From positions 1-9,675 of the forward strand of contig JAKONB010000221.1 of the NCBI GenBank assembly GCA_022702195.1: a DNA stretch of 9,675 nucleotides, read 5' to 3'. The translations under genes were made by a program, and so were the position numbers. This document shows positions 6,730-9,675 of this stretch, in pieces; position 1 is the stretch's first letter, and every line of letters begins with the position of its first letter. The stretch comes from Beijerinckiaceae bacterium. Its GTDB lineage: Bacteria; Pseudomonadota; Alphaproteobacteria; Rhizobiales; Beijerinckiaceae. The notes beneath the pieces are model-generated. The model worked only from the letters and a program-made list of their open reading frames with translations. It ran no database searches and was not told the DNA's origin.

Positions 6730-9675
6730 ATGGCTCTGGATGCGACGACGGCACTGACCTCCCACGCGGAACGGGCGACCCGGATCAGCCTGATCAACGA
6801 GGCGGCCGAACGGGCCGAGACCCGGGGCGGTCCGGGCGGCTTCGTGCGCGACCTCTTCGGGCGCGTGCCGCCGGACGACCTCGCCCCCTACGCGCCGGAC
6901 GCCCTGGCGACCCTGGCCCTGGCCGCCCGCGCCACCCTGGCGGCGCCGCGCGGGGGCGGGGCGGCGCGCCTGACGCTCTCCGACGTCAGCGTGACACGGG
7001 AGGGGCGCGACCGCGACCTGACCCTCCTCGAGGTCGTCAACGACAACCGCCCCTTCCTCCTCGATTCCACCCTGGGGGAGCTGACGCGGCAGGGTCTCGC
7101 ACCGATCCTCATCGCGCATCCGATCCTCGGGGTGGAGCGGGACGGCGACGGCCGGCTCACCCGCGTGGTCGGCGAGACCACCGCGGACGCCCATGGCGAC
7201 CTGCGCCGCGAGAGCTTCATCCACATCCATCTCGACCGCCTCGACGATGCGCCGAGCCGGGAGCGGTTGAGCGACGGCCTCGCCCGCGTCTACGCGGATG
7301 TCGCCGCCGCCACCGACGACCAGGGCGCGATGGCAGCGGTGATCGACCGGCTGGCCGCCCTCTACGGCACCGCCCGCCTGCCCCTGCCGGACGGCGAGGC
7401 GGAGGAGGTGCAGGCCCTGCTCACCTGGCTCAACGACGGCCATTTCATCCCGCTGGGCATCGCGGCCCATCTCACGGAGCCGGGGGCGCAGAGCGCCTTC
7501 GCGGGCCTCGCCCTCGGCCTGCTGCGGCCCTCGGAGACCACCGATGCGCGCCTCGGCGAGAGCTTCGCCGCCATGGCCTCGGAGATCGCCGCCTTCCTCA
7601 CCGAGCCGCAGGCCCTCCTCGTCACCAAGGCGAGCCTGCGCTCCCGGGTCCACCGCCCGGTGCATCTCGACTCCATCGCCGTGAAGCTGTTCTCGGATGC
7701 GGGCGCCCTCGTCGGCGAGATGCGCATCGTCGGCCTGTTCGCCGCCAGCGCCTACAGCAGCCCGGCCCGCGCGGTGCCCTATCTGCGCCGCAAGGTCGCC
7801 GAGGTCGTGGCCCGGGCCGGCCTCGACCCCACCAGCCATGCCAGCCGGACCCTGATCGACGTGCTGGAGACCTATCCGCGCGACGACCTGTTCCAGATCG
7901 ACAGCGACCGGCTGTCCCGCTTCGCGGTGGCGATCACCAACCTCGCCGACCGGCCACGCATCCGGGTGCTGTCGCGCCCCGACCGGTTCGGCCGCTTCGT
8001 GTCGCTCCTCGTCTACGTGCCGAAGGACCGCTACGATTCCACCGTGCAGGCGCGCATCGGCGCCTATCTGGCCGAGGCCTACGAGGGCCGGCACTCCGCC
8101 GCCTATCCGGACTTCCCCGAGGGTCCGCTGGCGCGCATCCACTACATCGTCGGGTTCGGCGGCAAATCCACGCCGGAGCGCGACCCGGCGGCCTTGGAGG
8201 CCGGGGTCGCCGGCATCGTGCGCACCTGGGGCGACGTCCTGCGCGAGGCCCTGTCCGAGACCGGGCCGGACCAGGCCGCCCGCACCCTCGCCGCGCGCTA
8301 CGCCGAGGCGTTCTCGGTGAGCTACCGGGAGAGTTTCACGCCGCAGGTCGCCGTGGCCGACATCGCGATCCTCGAACGCCTCGGCGAGGCCGCTCCGCGC
8401 GCCGTCAGCTTCGGCCGCCGCGACACCGATCCGGCCGCCCAGGCCCGCCTCAAGGTCTTTTCGCGCGGCGCCGCCCTGCCGCTCTCCGACCGGGTGCCGG
8501 CCCTGGAGAATCTGGGCTTTCGCGTCATCAACGAGCGGACCTACCGGCTGATGCTGCCGGGCACCGAGGCGCAGGTCTGGCTGCACGACATGCTGCTGGA
8601 GCGGGCGGGCGGCGAGGCGATCGACCTCGACCGGGTGGAGGCGCCGCTGGAGGGTGCGCTCCTCGCCCTGTCCGAGGGCCGGGCCGAATCCGACGGCTTC
8701 AACCGGCTCGTGCTGGAGATCGCCCTCGACTGGCGCGACGCGGCGCTGATGCGGGCGCTCGGCCGCTACCTGCGTCAGCTCCGCATCCGCTACGGCCAGG
8801 ATTACCTCGCCGCTACCCTCGGCCGGCATGCGGGCCTCACCGCCCGCATCGTCGCCCTGTTCCACGCCCGGTTCGACCCCGCCCTTCCCGGTGATCGCGT
8901 GGCGGCGCAGGCCGCGATCCGCGCCGAGATCGAGACGGCGCTCGCCGCGGTCACCAGCCTCGACGACGACCGCATCCTGCGCCGCTTCGTCAACCTCGTG
9001 GAAGCGGCGATCCGCACCAACTTCTTTCAGACGGCCGAGGATGGCGGCCCGCGCGAGACGATCGCCTTCAAGTTCGCCTGCGCCAAGGTCAGCGGCATGC
9101 CCCTGCCGCGACCGTTCTTCGAGATCTTCGTCTATTCACCGCGGGTCGAGGGCGTGCATCTGCGCTACGGCTACGTCGCGCGCGGCGGCCTGCGCTGGTC
9201 CGACCGGCCGGAGGACTTTCGGACGGAGATCCTCGGGCTGGTCAAGGCCCAGCAGGTCAAGAACGCCGTGATCGTGCCGGTGGGCGCCAAGGGCGGGTTC
9301 TTCCCCAAGCGCCTGCCCCCGTCCTCCGACCGGCAGGCCTGGCTGGCGGAGGGGACCGAGAGCTACCGCCTCTTCATCCGGACCCTGCTCGAACTCACCG
9401 ACAACATCGTGGAGGGCGGGATCGTGCCCCCGGCCGGGACGGTGCGGCACGATCCCGACGACGCCTATCTGGTGGTGGCCGCCGACAAGGGCACGGCGAC
9501 CTTCTCGGACATCGCCAACGCCCTGTCGCAGCAGCGCGGCCACTGGCTCGGGGACGCCTTCGCCTCCGGCGGCAGCCAGGGCTACGATCACAAGGGCATG
9601 GGCATCACCGCCCGGGGCGCCTGGGAGGCGGTGAAGCGCCACTTCCGCGAGATGGACCTCGACACCCAGTCCGAC
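6730..9675 (+). CDS. NAD-dependent glutamate dehydrogenase, large (about 180 kDa) type, 3' end missing
   Basis: This enzyme oxidatively deaminates L-glutamate to 2-oxoglutarate and ammonia with NAD, feeding amino-acid carbon into the TCA cycle in the cytoplasm. The frame runs unbroken from ATG 6730 to the right edge: 982 codons of an expected 1,550-1,650. The N-terminal half holds ACT-like regulatory segments (about 96-140, and about 318-365 with AVKLFSDAGALVGEMRIVGLF). The catalytic part is unmistakable: RTNFFQ at 762-767, RGGLRWSDR at 818-826, VKAQQVKNAVIVPVGAKGG at 838-856 with Lys839, 844 and 854, and GITARGAWEAVKRHF at 958-972. Related genes are called gdhB in Pseudomonas and gdhZ in Caulobacter, where the enzyme also affects cell division. 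The start is chosen as the first standard in-frame start; GGGGA at 6720-6724 is a weak ribosome site. An in-frame CTG at 6712 is an unlikely alternative. The NAD-binding C-terminus lies outside the window. Confidence 0.93.
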   Translation, partial: MALDATTALTSHAERATRISLINEAAERAETRGGPGGFVRDLFGRVPPDDLAPYAPDALATLALAARATLAAPRGGGAARLTLSDVSVTREGRDRDLTLLEVVNDNRPFLLDSTLGELTRQGLAPILIAHPILGVERDGDGRLTRVVGETTADAHGDLRRESFIHIHLDRLDDAPSRERLSDGLARVYADVAAATDDQGAMAAVIDRLAALYGTARLPLPDGEAEEVQALLTWLNDGHFIPLGIAAHLTEPGAQSAFAGLALGLLRPSETTDARLGESFAAMASEIAAFLTEPQALLVTKASLRSRVHRPVHLDSIAVKLFSDAGALVGEMRIVGLFAASAYSSPARAVPYLRRKVAEVVARAGLDPTSHASRTLIDVLETYPRDDLFQIDSDRLSRFAVAITNLADRPRIRVLSRPDRFGRFVSLLVYVPKDRYDSTVQARIGAYLAEAYEGRHSAAYPDFPEGPLARIHYIVGFGGKSTPERDPAALEAGVAGIVRTWGDVLREALSETGPDQAARTLAARYAEAFSVSYRESFTPQVAVADIAILERLGEAAPRAVSFGRRDTDPAAQARLKVFSRGAALPLSDRVPALENLGFRVINERTYRLMLPGTEAQVWLHDMLLERAGGEAIDLDRVEAPLEGALLALSEGRAESDGFNRLVLEIALDWRDAALMRALGRYLRQLRIRYGQDYLAATLGRHAGLTARIVALFHARFDPALPGDRVAAQAAIRAEIETALAAVTSLDDDRILRRFVNLVEAAIRTNFFQTAEDGGPRETIAFKFACAKVSGMPLPRPFFEIFVYSPRVEGVHLRYGYVARGGLRWSDRPEDFRTEILGLVKAQQVKNAVIVPVGAKGGFFPKRLPPSSDRQAWLAEGTESYRLFIRTLLELTDNIVEGGIVPPAGTVRHDPDDAYLVVAADKGTATFSDIANALSQQRGHWLGDAFASGGSQGYDHKGMGITARGAWEAVKRHFREMDLDTQSD

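Noticed and set aside
4481..6754. 757-codon minus-strand open frame across the glycine-zipper and ABC-F genes
   Set aside because: It crosses a strong terminator hairpin and two real genes, and has no recognisable domain. Antisense shadow.
6661..8865. 734-codon minus-strand open frame opposite glutamate dehydrogenase
   Set aside because: Composition is repetitive (Gly/Glu/Arg/Ala) with no motif, while the plus strand encodes a strongly conserved enzyme. Antisense shadow.
1..9675. A previously undescribed multi-gene system
   Set aside because: The genes are of separate, mostly familiar families divided by hairpins, with no shared pathway, mobile-element sign or defence-type domain. The window looks like core chromosome.

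Overview
The window reads as ordinary chromosome from a very GC-rich (by eye about 70%) alphaproteobacterium, most likely Methylobacterium/Methylorubrum or a close relative in the Hyphomicrobiales. That assignment is an inference. It rests on the strong G/C bias at third codon positions, the HWE-type sensor kinase with its characteristic PAS/GAF input modules, the large NAD-dependent glutamate dehydrogenase, and small exported proteins of a style common in that group. All recognisable genes lie on the plus strand. The long open frames on the minus strand are antisense shadows caused by codon bias.

Layout: (1) the 3' part of an MFS transporter of the anion:cation symporter type (3-1049, start missing); (2) a cytosolic multi-sensor HWE histidine kinase with GAF-PAS-PAS-PAS-GAF input (1218-3911); (3) a 98-residue exported protein ending in a CxxC motif (4071-4367); (4) an 89-residue exported glycine-zipper protein with an Arg/Asp/Glu tail (4523-4792); (5) a two-cassette ABC-F ATPase (4955-6577); (6) the first 982 codons of a large NAD-glutamate dehydrogenase that runs off the right edge (6730-9675).

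The five gaps between genes are each about 150-170 bases. Four of them carry inverted repeats able to form stems. Two are near-certain hairpins: a perfect 12-bp stem after the kinase, and a perfect 18-bp stem after the glycine-zipper gene. The genes therefore look like separate transcription units rather than one operon, and nothing ties them into a single pathway. The kinase has no response regulator beside it, so it is an orphan locally. The glutamate dehydrogenase has the most unusual leader: a textbook ribosome-binding sequence sits about 35 bases too far upstream of the only good start codon, among competing inverted repeats.

I see no mobile element, CRISPR array, tRNA or rRNA, prophage or defence cluster. 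No new multi-gene system is evident. The points most worth a second look are the dehydrogenase leader, the domain make-up of the orphan kinase, and the two small exported proteins.
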